Assembly (NCBI GenBank): GCA_022385805.1
Contig: MU277675.1
Span: 1-64,000, forward strand
Origin: Pilatotrama ljubarskyi
Taxonomy: Eukaryota; Basidiomycota; Agaricomycetes; Polyporales; Polyporaceae
Length of the DNA: 64,000 bases
Direction: 5' to 3'
Shown: piece by piece, positions 11,039-22,945 of the stretch
Position numbering within the stretch: position 1 is the first letter of the stretch
Layout: every line of letters starts with the position of its first letter
Translations under genes and position numbers: made by a program
The notes under the pieces: model-generated
What the model was told of the DNA's origin: nothing
What the model saw: the letters and a program-made list of their open reading frames with translations, nothing else
Database searches by the model: none

Positions 11039-13411
11039 CTAAATCGAAGCTTTTCCTCGGGGCTCGAAGGGTAGGAGGACTGCGAGCAAGCCGGCCACAA
11101 CGAACAGCGCCCCAGCAACCCAGATCGGCACCGACGTCGTGAGATCCGCATACAGCGCGATGACCGGAGCCTACAATTCGACCGAAGCGCGCGTCCGTGA
11201 GTACTGTATCGCGACTCCTCAGATGACTGCGCAGAGTGTTACTCACAAAGAGGTTGGAGACGCGGTCGCCCAGAGCCACGATGGCGTTGCCCGTTCCCCT
11301 GTGCTTGGCAGGGAAAAGCTCGGGCGAGACGGCGTACAGCACCGCCCACATGACGTTGTTCGTCAGACTGTAGCCGCAGTTCCAGCCGAGGAGCGCGTTG
11401 GACGAGCGCGCGGTCGTGCTCGCCAGTAGGAAGACCCCGGTGAGGACTGTGATGTGTGGATGAGCAGGATTGAGCGTATACCGATACGCCCGGGGTGTTG
11501 CTTACTGGTCGATATGGCCAGGGTGCCGTTCCTGCCCAAGTAGCGCAGCTCGACCATCCAGCCGGCCAGGAACGCGCCGGGGATGCCCACCACACTGAGG
11601 ATCACTTGCTGTAAGTCATTAGTCGATGAGTTTCATGACTCTTCGGGTGGACGCAAGGGCGATCCTTACGTTGCGATAGGTGATATAGATCGAGCCGTCC
11701 CCGAAGTCAGCCCCTCTGGTGGCAAGGCTACGGGGCGTGCGGATGTCAGCGAGAGTGGATCAATTGAAGGCGGCAATGACGCATACTCACAAGAACGGGA
11801 TGTAGTTGTTGTACCTGCGAGGTGGTCAGCGATCTAGATTCCTGGTGAGATGTATGAAAGTACCCACAATGCATAAGCGAGACCGATGAGTGCTACATCG
11901 GACTATCGTCAGCGGCATTCCGGGTAGAAGAAGACAAGATGCCTACTCCAGATCCAAATCAATAGCGTCGTCGACAGCGCGAGCTTCTTGGTAGCGAACA
12001 GAGCCTTGACGTGCCTTCCAGTCCCGAAAAACATCAGCCGTAGCGTATCAGCGACGCCCGGCTTCGCGTCGATGTCGCCCAGGACCACATCGCCCGCCTC
12101 TGCCTCCTTCCTCGCGGCGCTCTCAGCCGCTTTGAGCATGTCGGTGGTGAGGCGAATCTCCTTCCCATTGAACTTCGCCACCTTGCGCACCACCTCCACC
12201 GCCTCCGCGTCGCGCCCCCGGCCGACCAAGTATCTCGGTGACTCGTACAGATGGAACACGAAGTAGCGGAGGACGAAGAAGATTAATATGAGGCCGCCGA
12301 AGGCGTACAGGAAGTAGCGCCATCCTTGGTTGGACTCCCTCGGGCAGTCGTCGGCAGAGGCGCAGGAGAAGTTGGCAATGAGCGGCCAGGCCACCTGACG
12401 TGGGGGAATATCCGCATGAGAATTGGGCCATGAGAATATCGTCGTAGTCGTCTTACCAGGCTCGACACGAGCTGCCCTATGGACCACCACACTGACAGTA
12501 TGGTGAGGAGGTACTGGTGAGACGCAGGCGCAAACTCTAGATAGGTATGCGTGAGCGAGGCTTCCTGGACACGCTCGTTACACGTACCAAGGAACACGGC
12601 CGAGTCCACTGGGAGGTTACCACCCACGCCGATACTCCATACGGTTGTCCAAGCGCATAGTGCGAGTGCATTAGACGAGGACCCTCCGGCAATAGCGAAG
12701 ACTCCTGTGATGAACAACGTAGCGTTGAAGCACCATCTAGATACCCGCGACAGCATGGATCAAGGGCCTGAAAACTGCTGAAAATGACGCCGGACACCTA
12801 CCTACGCCCCCAGATGTCGCAGCCTATCCCAAAGACAATGCAACCAATTAGGAACCCGATGCTTTGCCCGAGCTTCAGATACGGGCCCTCGTAGTTGAAT
12901 TCGTTGACAGTGGGCGTCAAGATGAGACCGGTGATGATCTACGTCGAGGCTACCGTCTGAACACACTGGCGCGGAGCCTGCTTGCAACCTCAAGCACTCA
13001 CTTGCCACGCATTATCCCTTTGAAGTGCAACGAGGTTCAGCACGGAGGAGGGGAGAATATAACTCGCGTACTGACGAAAACCAGCCAAATCCGGTGACCA
13101 TGAAGAGGTACCACTACAGATGGAGACGAGTGCAAAGATCAGAACCTCACAAACCCTGTACGATGACGATAGCAGGGACGACCAACCTGATACTTGCCCA
13201 TCCCGATCTCTTGGAATGCCTCGCCTAGAAGTTTGAGTTTTGCCTTGTAGACCGGATCTACGATCGAGTCGTCTTCGCCAAACACATCGTCGAGGTCGTG
13301 AATGCCAGTGACGGGGAGCACATTGGCTTCGACATCAGACGGCTCCTGCTTGGACTTGGCGGAGTCTTCGCGGCCCAGCGGGGCAGGATACGAGGGTGCC
13401 GTGGCTGCCAT
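11039..13411 (-). CDS. MFS transporter, sugar-transporter/SV2-like (array copy 1)
   Basis: A multi-exon minus-strand gene of roughly 530-550 residues with about ten short introns. It begins MAATAPSYPAP and ends FEPRGKASI. Landmarks in order are an acidic cytosolic N-terminus, AFQEIGMGKYQ just before the first helix, WYLFMVTGFGWF, the loop 2-3 motif DIWGRR, VGGNLPVDSAVFLEF, a large Cys-containing loop (CASADDCPRESNQGW), the central loop ESPRYLVGRGRDAEAVEVV, the second-half motif LGRNGTLA, and SPELFPAKHRGTGNAIV. These match the Major Facilitator Superfamily, sugar-transporter clan. The substrate cannot be read from sequence, and organic acids or phosphate-type substrates are also possible. Exon 1 is 13187-13411. 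TATAAAG lies 54 bp upstream of the ATG and a CCCCGCGGGG palindrome lies further out. It is the first of three tandem relatives. Confidence 0.85.
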
Positions 13412-13464
13412 GGCTGCTAGCTCTCCGTCAAGGCTCGCCCCTCAGAAGTCGAGAAGAAGTGTGG

Positions 13465-13471
13465 CTTTATA
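13465..13471 (-). promoter_or_regulatory. TATA box of MFS copy 1
   Basis: TATAAAG on the minus strand, 54 bp upstream of the start codon at 13411. Confidence 0.45.
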
Positions 13472-13556
13472 GAAAGGACCATAACGAGCCCCGCAAAGTA
13501 CCGCCAAGGGCGCGTAAACCCGGAAGCGGAGGATATTCGTTGCTCCGAGGGGAGGT

Positions 13557-13566
13557 CCCCGCGGGG
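13557..13566. promoter_or_regulatory. Possible Cre1/CreA-type carbon-repression site
   Basis: CCCCGCGGGG is a perfect palindrome carrying SYGGRG (GCGGGG) on both strands, about 150 bp upstream of the MFS copy 1 start. SYGGRG is the known CreA/Mig1 consensus in fungi, but it is short and GC-rich and could occur by chance here. Confidence 0.3.
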
Positions 13567-14605
13567 TCGGCCTGCAATCCGTCCAATCTTCGCGCGTGAT
13601 TTTGGTGAGCGATGCGGTTCGATTCCGTGCATGCCACCACGGCTCTCTCGCGGGATGGGCCGTGCTGTTCCAGGTGAGTGCATTTCCATGAACGCCTCAG
13701 AGTCTACAAAAATTCCCTGCTTTTCTGAGAGAGGACCAGACGATGTACGGACCAGACTGCGATGGCTCCGGGTCTGCAAGGATTGTCGGAGGGTGCAGTG
13801 CGCCGATGCCGCGCGACGCGTTCGCTCGCGTGGCGAAGTCTGGTATATAGGCCACGTGCTACCGAACGCCGCATCCTCCAATCTGATTGGCCCAGCGGCT
13901 GACGGGGAGGTAATGCAAGTCAAGTACTAACGGCACAGAGCAGTACCTAAGCGTACTTACTCCTGTCGGGGCCCACGGTACTCAACGTGCGAAAAGCATG
14001 CCTTCCTCCTACCCATCCGCATGCAGATCTCATTGCCAATGGTGGCATATTCAGAGAACTTGTCAGTGGTCTCACGCAAGGGCGCTCTGCTTCCGTGAAA
14101 CAACTGTGTTGCCGGATCTCATGACAACCTAGAGAAGAGTCTCAAGCTTCGGGGGTAGCAAGTTGCAATGGCTTGAAGGAGAGCGCGTTACCCGAAGCTT
14201 GCAGGGTTGGCATGCATCCTACGCTCCTCACTTGCCTCGTGTCCGGTGCTTCTTCCAGCGCTGCAGGTGATCGTCCTTGACACCTTGTGGGAGCGTAGAC
14301 GTCGCCGCGATAACGACCGCAGATGAGGTAGTCTCCAGCCGCCTGCAGCATAGACGTAGCCAGGAAAGATCGCGCAGTGGATCCGAGCATCGTCTTCTGC
14401 GTATCATTCCAGGCTGAACACGAGCCCTCCAAAAGCAGGGTATACACCTTCTAAACAGCATAAACAGCGTGCGAGATACAAGTACATGAACCTGGACCAA
14501 TGTCAGGTCAGAGGGCCACAGCGTCACCGCAAGCAAGCAGAAGCCTCGTACAGTTTTTTTAGCGCTCCGCCCTCGGCGCAGCCACCCGGCCCTTCTCCCT
14601 CCACA

Positions 14606-16903
14606 CTAGATAGAGGCCTTCCCTCTGGGCTCGTACGGCAACAGGAACGCCAAGAATCCGCCGACGATAAAGCACGCGCCCGCCACGTAGATAGGCACCG
14701 CCGTCTCCAAATTCGTATATATCGCCACGATTGGAGCCTATCGAGCAGACACGCAGTCAGTCACCGTACGAGTTCCTGACAGCTGGGGGAAGCAGACGTA
14801 CGAGCGCGCCGCATATGTGGTTCGCGGACGCCACGAGGGCGCTGCCCGTGCCCCTGTCTTTGGCAGGAAACAGCTCGGGCGAGACGGCATAGAGGACGCC
14901 GTACATGATGTTGCTCGTCACGCTGTAGGCGCAGTTCCACCCCAGGAGCGCGTTCGAGGAGCGCGCTGTGGTTGCGGCGAAGAGGAAGACTCCGGTGATG
15001 ACTGAACCGTAGAGTACATGGTCAGCTTTGCCCAGAGACCAGAAATGTAGGGGTCACGTACTCGTTGAGGTAGCCAGGGTACCCTTCCGTCCGAGATAGG
15101 GGAGGTCGACCATCCATCCGGCGATGAGGGCTCCTGGAAGACCTACGACGCTGAGGATGACTTGCTGTTGGGTCCACCATGGATATCAGCACGATTAATG
15201 GAGCAAGGTGGCTCTACGTACATTACGGTAGGTTATGTCGATCGAGCCGTCCCCGAAGTCCGCTCCTCTCGTGGCAAGGCTGTGAGCAAATCTGTGAGCC
15301 CCCGCTATCCGCGCAATCTACGAGGTGTCACTCACAAGTATGGGAGGAAGCCGTTGTAGCTAAGAGATAGTCAGTGGTCTTAATCTCGAAAAGCTACATT
15401 GCGCAGGGACATACAGAGGGAACGCAAGCCCGATTAGCGCTGCAGGAAACATGTTAGCATACACTCTGAAATCATGCGCACGACTCTATGCGTACCCCAG
15501 ATGACGATGAGGATCGTCGTCGAAAACGCCAGCTTCGGCGTCGCAAACAGCGACTTCACATGCGACCCGCTAAACGTCCTCAGCGTCCTCAGGAAGCTCC
15601 CCATCGCGCTCGTGTCCAGCGGCGGCACGTCCCCGTCCGTCTTCGCCACCGCGTCATATTTCGTCAACATGTCCAGCGTGAGGCTCGACTTCTTCCCGTT
15701 GAAGCGCGCGACCTGGTGCACGACCTCGACCGCCTCCGCGTCGCGCCCGCGGCTCATGAGGAACTTGGGCGTCTCGAAGAGGTGGAAGAAGAAGAAGCGG
15801 ATGAAGAAGAGGAGCGTCATCACGCCGCCCATCGTGTACAGGAAGTACCGCCAGCCCTCGTTGGACGAGCGCGGGCAGTCGTCGGCGGATGCGCAGGAGA
15901 ACTTGGCGAAGAGGGGCCATGCGACCTGTGGAGCGCTGGATGTCAGCTGGAGTCTATAGCATGAGAGATCGAGCAGGAGCGTACCAGACTTCCGACGAGC
16001 TGACCGAAAGCCCACCAGATCGACAGCACGGTCAGGAGGTACTGATGTGAAGGTGGGATGAATTCTAGGGAACCGCGATGATTGTTAGTGTGGGTTCTAT
16101 CTAGGATGTGAAGCTATCGTACCGAGGAAGACGGCGGAGTCCACAGGAAGGTTACCGCCGACGCCAACACTCCATGCGGCAACTAAAGCACATAAGGCGA
16201 CAGCGTTAGGCGAAGCACCCGCAGCCATGGCGAAGACGCCAGTGATGAAGAGCGTCAGGTTGAAGCTCCATCTGGGAAGCGGCACCACGGTAAGCTTGTG
16301 CCATGGAAAGAAGACGGTGTATGTACTTGCCTGCGGCCCCAGATATCCGAGCTGACGCCCCAGAACGCACATCCGACTAGCGATCCGAGGGCTTGGGCGA
16401 ACTTGAGCCACGCTCCCTGATACCTGAACTCATTGATGGTAGGTGGTAGTAGGAGACCAGTCACGACCTGTTTATGAAGTTAGAAGCAGCTGAGGGCCCA
16501 TGCCTCCGCTTCTGCTCACCGGCCATAGGTTATCGCTAGGACGATAGATCAGCAGATTGTTACTATGATGCCGGTGGGACTGCAAACTTACGAGAACCAG
16601 CCAAAGCCCGTGAGGAAGAACAGGTACCACTGGGAAAAAGCAGATTCGCGTGAGCCGGCCGCTTCCTGAAGCTCGTCCACGGGCGCGTCTCACCTGGTAT
16701 CTTCCCATTCCAATCTCCTGGAAGGCATCTCCGAGGACCTGTGCCTTTGCTCTGTAGACGGGATCGGAGCCGTCTTCCTCGATGATCTCGCAATGCTGGA
16801 CCGGGATGACATCGGTCTCGACATACGGCGGCGGCAGCTTCTCCTTGATAGACTCTGCGCCTTTGGTGGAGTCGTGAATAGAAGGAGGGGCGGGCGTCGA
16901 CAT
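14606..16903 (-). CDS. MFS transporter, sugar-transporter/SV2-like (array copy 2)
   Basis: This tandem relative of the gene at 11039-13411 has the same exon pattern and about 540 residues. Key segments are AFQEIGMGRYQ, WYLFFLTGFGWFS, DNLWP, INEFRYQGAWLKFAQ, DIWGRR, VGGNLPVDSAVFLEF, CASADDCPRSSNEGW, ETPKFLMSRGRDAEAVEVV, LGRKGTLA and the terminus YEPRGKASI. The start MSTPAPPSIHD at 16903 is preferred, and an in-frame ATG at 16933 would add ten residues. The central loop (KTDGDVPPLDTSAM) differs most from the other copies, and these cytosolic loops are often where paralogues diverge in regulation. It is predicted to be a 12-helix plasma-membrane transporter. The substrate is unknown. No frameshift or internal stop was seen. 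Confidence 0.84.
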
Positions 16904-17704
16904 CGTGAGGGCGGGCGTGAGTGCACTATGCAAAGTGTGCGGCAGTGGGTCGTGCGATCCGACCTGAGCGGGCCCCGCACGACGAGCATGCTTCCTTAAG
17001 AGCCCGGCCGTGTCAGGAAAGCTGCGCCGAGTAGGAGAGGTGGCATGTCTTCGGACGGATGGTTCTGCAGCGGAACCGACGATGCTCCCTCAGTCCCTAG
17101 GCCTGGCAGAGGGAGCACGCGCCAAGGCTCGCATAAATATCCGCCCAACAGTCGGGTACGCCAACCTTCTCCGCGAGCGCGCCGGGCGTTCCTGCAGCCC
17201 TTGACGTGCGCTGGAGCTGCGCGAAGAGGACGGGGTAGCGTACGCGCGGAGAGGGCACTTCCCTGTGGCCGAGCACACTCTCGCACGATCAAAGTCCGGC
17301 TGCGTGCTTCTTGGGCTGCCTCGCGGCGAGCCGATATCTGCAGCAGTGATTCTAAATGATGGGTGGCGAGGCGTGAGCTCAGCGAGAGGCCGAAAGGCGT
17401 TCGGATTACGGGACTCTTGCTCACCAGACTCGTCGTTCGTGCCACACAGGCGCCCGCCGCGGACTCATCGAGCGCGCACGCAAACCAGGGGAACGATGAC
17501 GACATATCACAGTTTCCATATACGGCCTCGCGTAACTCAGCCACGACGCTCCGAGATCCATCGCAAGACGACTGAACGCTTTCTCCGCTCGAGGGCGTCG
17601 ACGTGGTGGCGCACGTCGGCAACGCAAAAGCTCGTATGATGCTCAGGCACAAAGGATCCAGAAATCTTCGGCGACGAACGACGGCCGCTACTACATACAT
17701 CACT
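16904..17704. other. Intergenic between MFS copies 2 and 3
   Basis: Eight hundred bases contain the upstream region of copy 2 and the 3' flank of copy 3. No coding pattern or RNA gene is recognised. Confidence 0.5.
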
Positions 17705-20025
17705 TCATATCGATGCTTTGCCTCTAGGCTCAAATGGTAGAAGTAGCGCGATGAACCCAGACACGAGGAACAGCGCGCCTGACACCCAGATGGGGACAGA
17801 AGTCGACAGGTCGGCGTACAACGCAATGATCGGAGCCTGCATAGGTCGAGTGGTCAGCGTGGGTACCTGGGGGAGGGAGGAGGAAATCACTGACCATGAT
17901 GCCGAAGACACGGTTGGCCGACGCGACAATAGCATTCCCCGTCCCGCGGTCCTTGGTCGGGAACAGCTCGGGTGACACAGCGTACAGCACGCCGTACATC
18001 ACGTTACTCGTGAACGTGAACCCGCAATTCCACCCGAGCAGCGCGTCGGACGTCCGTGCTGTCGTACTCGCGAACAAGAACACCCCCGTGATGACTGGTG
18101 GCAGACGTGGGATGGTAATGAGAAGCCTGCGATAGCCATATCATGGGTGTGATAGATATGAGACGTACTGGTCGATATCGCGAGCGTGCCTTTGCGACCG
18201 AGGTAGGGGAGCTCGACCATCCATCCTGCCAGTAGCGCGCCGGGAACGCCGATGACGCTCAGGATGACTTGCTGTTGGGCGGGTAGTAAACGATCAGGAG
18301 GACGGACGGCTGAAGGACCACCTACGTTGCGGTATGTGATGTACACAGACCCGTCTCCGAAGTCTGCTCCTCGAGTGGCAAGGCTGTAGGATGTCAGCGT
18401 CGCTCAACTAGCTGTGCTTCCCGGTCCAGTACACCCACAAGTAGGTCACGAAGCCGTTGTATCTAGAGTCACAGTGAGTCTTCTGTTTATCGGACTCCGC
18501 AAGGAAAGAGGACACTCACAGAGGGAACGCCAGACCGATCAGTGCTAAACAATAATGAGCAAAGAGTCATGCCACGCAAGGACATACGCCACCTACCCCA
18601 TACAATGATAAGGAGCGTCGTCGAATACGCCAGCTTCTTCGTCGCAAACAGGCCCTTCACATGGCTTGACCCAAACGTCCGCAACTTCCTCACTATCGCC
18701 GCCTTCGCGCTCGTATCGAAGGCCCTGCCCTCTCCGTCCACCACGCTGCCCTTTCCCAGCCGCGCCTCCACGTCGCGCAGCATATCAAGGGTAAGTGACG
18801 ACGTGCGCCCGTTGTACGCCGCGACGCGGTGCACGACCTCGACCGCCTCCGCGTCGCGCCCGCGGCCCATCAGGTACTTCGGCGACTCATACATGTGGAA
18901 CACGAAGAAGCGGAGGACGAAGAGGAACATCATGAGCCCGCCCATCGTGTAGAGGAAGTAGCGCCAGCCTTGGTTCGAGGACCGCGGGCAGTCGGCGGCG
19001 GACGCGCAGGAGAAGTCCGCGATGAGCGGCCAGGCGACCTGTCAGAGGGATTCTGTCAATACAAGCGTAGATGGGATAGACGGAAGAGGAACCCGTACCA
19101 AACTGCCGACCAGTTGGCCGAACGCCCACCATATTGAGAGTATGGTCAAGAGATATTGGTGAGACGCCGGGATGAATTCTGGATACCGGCATGTCAGCAC
19201 TCAGCACCGAGGTAATGACCCAGGGTTCGCGCACCAAGGAATACCGCGGAGTCTACAGGAAGGTTACCGCCCACGCCAATGCTCCAGACTGCTGCCAAAG
19301 AGCAGAGGGCGACGTAATTGGGTGAAGCACCTGCGGCGATCGCGAAGACACCCGTGATGAGCAGTGTGATGTTGAAGCACCATCTGTATGCGGCAAACAG
19401 TGAGCGACTCGTTCCCCTCTAAGCGACGGGAGACTCAAGACATACTTGCGGCCCCATACGTCGGATGCGACTCCCCAGAAGGCCGCACCGACGAGCAGAC
19501 CGATATTTTGTCCGAGTTTGAGGTATGGGCCTTGGAAGTTGAACTCGTTGACCACTGGGTCGAGGATGAGACCCGTGACGATCTACGCAGGGTATCACGT
19601 TTAGTCGGAACCCCAGAGGAGTAGTCCTATAGACTCCGACTTACGGGCCACAGGTTATCGCTGGTGGGACCCACATCAGCCCATATGTCGCAATCCACCG
19701 GGAAATATGTAACATATACTCACGAGAACCACCCGAATCCCGCGACAATGAAGAGGTACCACTGTCACGGACGCTATCGGTAAGACACGAATTCCGCTGC
19801 GGAAGATCATGCAAGACTCACTTGGTATCGACCCATCCCGATTTCCTGGAACGCATCGTTCAGGATGCGCGCCTTCGCCTGGTACACCGGATCGACCCCG
19901 GCGTCGTCCTCGAAGATATCTTGCGTCTCGACCTGGATGGGGTGCGCCTCCACGTCTGACCGCTTTTTCACTTCTCCGGAATCATAAGGCGGGGGCTGTT
20001 CCCCCTTGAACTCTGCCGCGCTCAT
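17705..20025 (-). CDS. MFS transporter, sugar-transporter/SV2-like (array copy 3)
   Basis: Third tandem relative, with introns at the same places and about 545 residues. The start MSAAEFKGEQPPPYD at 20025 is chosen because it lines up with the starts of copies 1 and 2. An in-frame ATG at 20139 would add a signal-like stretch that the paralogues lack. Landmarks are AFQEIGMGRYQ, FNFQGPYLKLGQNIG, DVWGRK, VGGNLPVDSAVFL, ESPKYLMGRGRDAEAVEVV, LGRKGTLA, SPELFPTKDRGTGNAIV and FEPRGKASI. DVWGRK replaces DIWGRR in the loop 2-3 motif and is still a valid MFS signature. A possible GTGGGG (SYGGRG) repressor site lies upstream near 20168. The substrate is unknown and the gene appears intact. Confidence 0.84.
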
Positions 20026-21118
20026 GTCGAGGAGTCGACTGGCCTCCGAGTCGTGAGTGAGCGATGATCGTTGCGGTTGAAGTCCGAGGCTGCTGCAGAA
20101 CGATGTGGCTGCTAGAGGCAAAGGCGACCCCGCAAGCAAGAAAATTCACCCTCCGCGAGCGAGGGCGAGTGGGGAGAGATAAAGGTGGAGCCGGGCGCGG
20201 CGAGCGTCAGAACAAGCACTACTAAGTACTGGTTATAGCAGCTTCGATGCATCCAGCTGGTTCCTTCGCGAGCTCAGTCGACGTCGGCTCGAGCGCGTCT
20301 CTGACGGAGCTCGAGGTATGCATTGGTTCCGCCGGGGGTGGCTGATTGCGATAACGAGCGGTGCTCTGTCGCAATTGATGCGCACCCCGCGCCGGCAGCT
20401 CCACTTGTCGAAAATCTCGAGGTCCGCATCACCGCCACGGTCGGTCTTCGTCCTAAATAGACAGATTTCTGCAAATTGCTTTCACATACAGGGAGTTGCT
20501 ACTGCTGAAGGACCTACGAGGGGATCTGTGTGGCTGCGGGGCGTGCTTATCCGAAGTTATACACGCCGGAGTATGTAGACGATGACATCGACTGAATTTA
20601 GTGGGAGGCGCCCATGACCAGGTGGAGGAGGTACATCGGCAATCTTGATCACCTTGTCCCTGATCGTTCCCGCGTATTCCATGTGCGCATCACCGACACC
20701 AGATTCAATCTCGTACTCACACCGAGAGCACAAACTCGCCATATAGACGTTGCCTCTAGATGTGTGAGAGCTTCATATACGAATGCAACGGATAGTGAAG
20801 ATAACTGATGGTATATACAGCAGATTCTACAACCAGTGTTGAACCAGTGCGTCCGACCGGGAACATAGATACAAATCCTGCGTACAACTCCGTCGGCACC
20901 CACCGGTCAGTACAACGAAATTACATCCGCGCGCTCTACTACAGCAGTCTCTAACTCTGCGAGTCCATGCGAAAGCAAGGTGAGGTCAGATAAATAAATG
21001 CAAAGAAATCCGGTAGATGTGGCAGATGCATGAGGGTCGTGAGTGGTCGTTAGTGATACAAGAGCGCGGATTTGAAAGGGGGTTGCGCCGATATGCACGG
21101 TGGTGACTTGAAGATGGC
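20026..21118. other. Intergenic, no supported gene
   Basis: Upstream region of MFS copy 3 and 3' flank of the secreted-protein gene. A 61-codon minus-strand ORF at 20557-20742 has fairly balanced composition but no recognisable domain. Confidence 0.45.
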
Positions 21119-22285
21119 TTATAGCCGGTTAATCGTGAGGATGGCGACGCGACCGTCTTGCTTGATGCCATGATTTACGCCTGTAGAAAGCCGCTCAGCA
21201 CAAACTCCACAAAAAAAAAATCGTCGAGCATCGCCGAGCACGTACCACGGCTACCGCGCTGGAGCAGACCTTCACGCCACTCGACTTCGCCCTTCCACCA
21301 CATGCCCTTCCAGTGAGTGACTTTGGTGACTTGTTCGACAATGTAATCGCGTCCGCGGTTATAACCATCTTCCACGATCATATGGTTCTTGGAGGAGTCC
21401 TGGTCAAAGTCAGCATATGCACATGTGACGAAATTCATTCTCCATCTACCATCTCCTCCGAAGCGCTGCAGCAGCGAGATTGATCATCAGCCCCGGTGGT
21501 GTTACACCCTGACAGACCGCGCAGGACACATACCCCAGAAACCATGCACCGCTGTTGGCTTCAGTGCCATTCTGTTTCCATGCGCGGAAGTGATGTCCGC
21601 CACGGACGCTCTCCCAGCAGGTGCCCATGATGGGGAAGTAGTGCTGGCGGCCGAGGAATTGCTCCGGCTTGCGGCCGAGCCCGTCCCCGAGGTCCGCTTC
21701 GTGGATTTGGCCGTAATGCAACCCCAAGCACTCCTCCGAAAAGCCAATCGACCTGAGACACAACGTCAGTATCTGAAGACGCAGGAGAACGTGAACAGTC
21801 ACTGCTCACTTGACGTAGGTATGCAGCCCGGTCTCAGTCAGAATGAAGGGGTCGGACAGAGAAGATATAATGATGTTCAACGGTTCCCCGACCTTCTTCG
21901 TAACATACTTTCGAGTTCCCCCATCCTTGTCAGCTTACCCCTCCGAGAACGCCGGGCCGAGGGGAGTGCCACTCACGTCAAGGAGACGTCCCCCATTCAG
22001 CCTCGGGTCGACCCATCCAACCGTGTTCTCCACCGGCGGCAGCTCTCCATTCTCGTACTCCCGATCGCCCTTGCCCTTCTTGCCTTTGTCCTTGAACGCG
22101 GTCGGGGCGAGCCCTAACACTTCCTGTCCTCTTGCTCCTGATCCGGGTCCGTCGAACGCTGCGACCGCAGCGTCCGCTGGGGCTGCAGTAACGAACACAG
22201 AGAGAGAGCCCAGTACTAATACGAGGCTGAAGAGTGCAGCAAGAGCAGTGTGGACGTGCGGCAGCAGCATCTGGGCCGGGAGCAT
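21119..22285 (-). CDS. Secreted protein of a basidiomycete family of unknown function
   Basis: Five introns join six exons on the minus strand, giving about 290 residues. The N-terminus after MLLPHVHTALAALF is a strong signal peptide, with cleavage probable around VFVTAAPADA. The conserved body follows: VGWVDPRLNGGRLLD, then after an intron KVGEPLNIIISSLSDPF, SIGFSEECLGLHYG, ADLGDGLGRKPEQF, GTCWESVRGGHHFRAWKQNG, SEEM, HMIVEDGYNRGRD, HWKGMWWKGEVEW and the terminus DGRVAILTINRL. I know this arrangement from other Agaricomycete genomes, where it is annotated only as hypothetical. The Trp/Gly-rich core and extracellular location suggest a surface or wall role, but no catalytic residues can be named. 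The small exon containing SEEM and the last exon (joined at 21119-21180) are needed to finish the conserved domain. ATGs at 22285 and 22270 are both possible starts. Confidence 0.78.
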
Positions 22286-22945
22286 GGGTCACGGTACTCT
22301 GTCCTGATTCGCGATCGGAATCACAGGCCCTAGCTCTCGGTCCGTCGGCCGTACTCGAATCGTTGTGGACAGTCTGAGGAGACGTCTTGCTTCGCAGCTG
22401 ACAAGGATAAGATAGATATGCGCGCGCGAACGGCCAGCGGTCGACGATGGACGATAGATAGACAGAGGATGCAGGAGTGGGCGGAGAAGCAGGTGAGGGA
22501 GAGTGGAGGCTCTCTCATCGCCACAGGCCGCTACATACGGGCGTGCTGCAGGGCGTCTGTCTCCGCAGTGACAACCGACTGGCGCTCCGGGACCCCGCCT
22601 CGCCCGACCAGGCAGCCGCTGTCCTCTGGCCTCCACACCGCACATATACCGCATGACCCCGCTCTGCGCCCGCATATCTGCGCATGACGAATGTTGCGGA
22701 CGGGCATACGATACCAAGTGGAGACAAACATGTATTGTAGCGACCGGACGACTTGCGTATGCGTAATAAGTTACCTAGTGCCGACATGACCGAGCGCGCT
22801 GCATGCAGACGGACTAACATGATGGGTATCTCCCATGCAAGGATGCGTACCCTACCGAGAACTTCCAGACTATGCACAATCACCACCAAATATAGAGGCC
22901 AGGACCGGCCTCGCCCTCCCTGTACTATGTAGCGCCGGGCGTCTC
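22286..22945. other. Intergenic between the secreted-protein gene and AVL9
   Basis: About 660 bp: promoter of the secreted-protein gene (reading leftward) and 3' flank of AVL9. No gene is recognised. Confidence 0.5.

Larger units (their letters stand above)
13412..14605. other. Intergenic between MFS copies 1 and 2
   Basis: This 1.2-kb stretch holds the promoter of copy 1 at its left end and the 3' flank of copy 2 at its right. Open frames on both strands are compositionally biased and show no domain or splice-linked exons. A GGTTCGATTCC string near 13616 resembles a tRNA B box but has no cloverleaf around it. Confidence 0.5.

Noticed and set aside
13590..13650. tRNA gene suggested by GGTTCGATTCC
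   Set aside because: The flanking bases do not form a stable T stem and no A box or acceptor stem lies at the right distance. A similar GGTTCGACTCC on the minus strand near 4110 fails the same test.
20557..20742. 61-codon minus-strand ORF between MFS copy 3 and the secreted-protein gene
   Set aside because: Balanced composition but no domain and no signal peptide, and a strong GTGAGT donor falls inside it. Too little to call.
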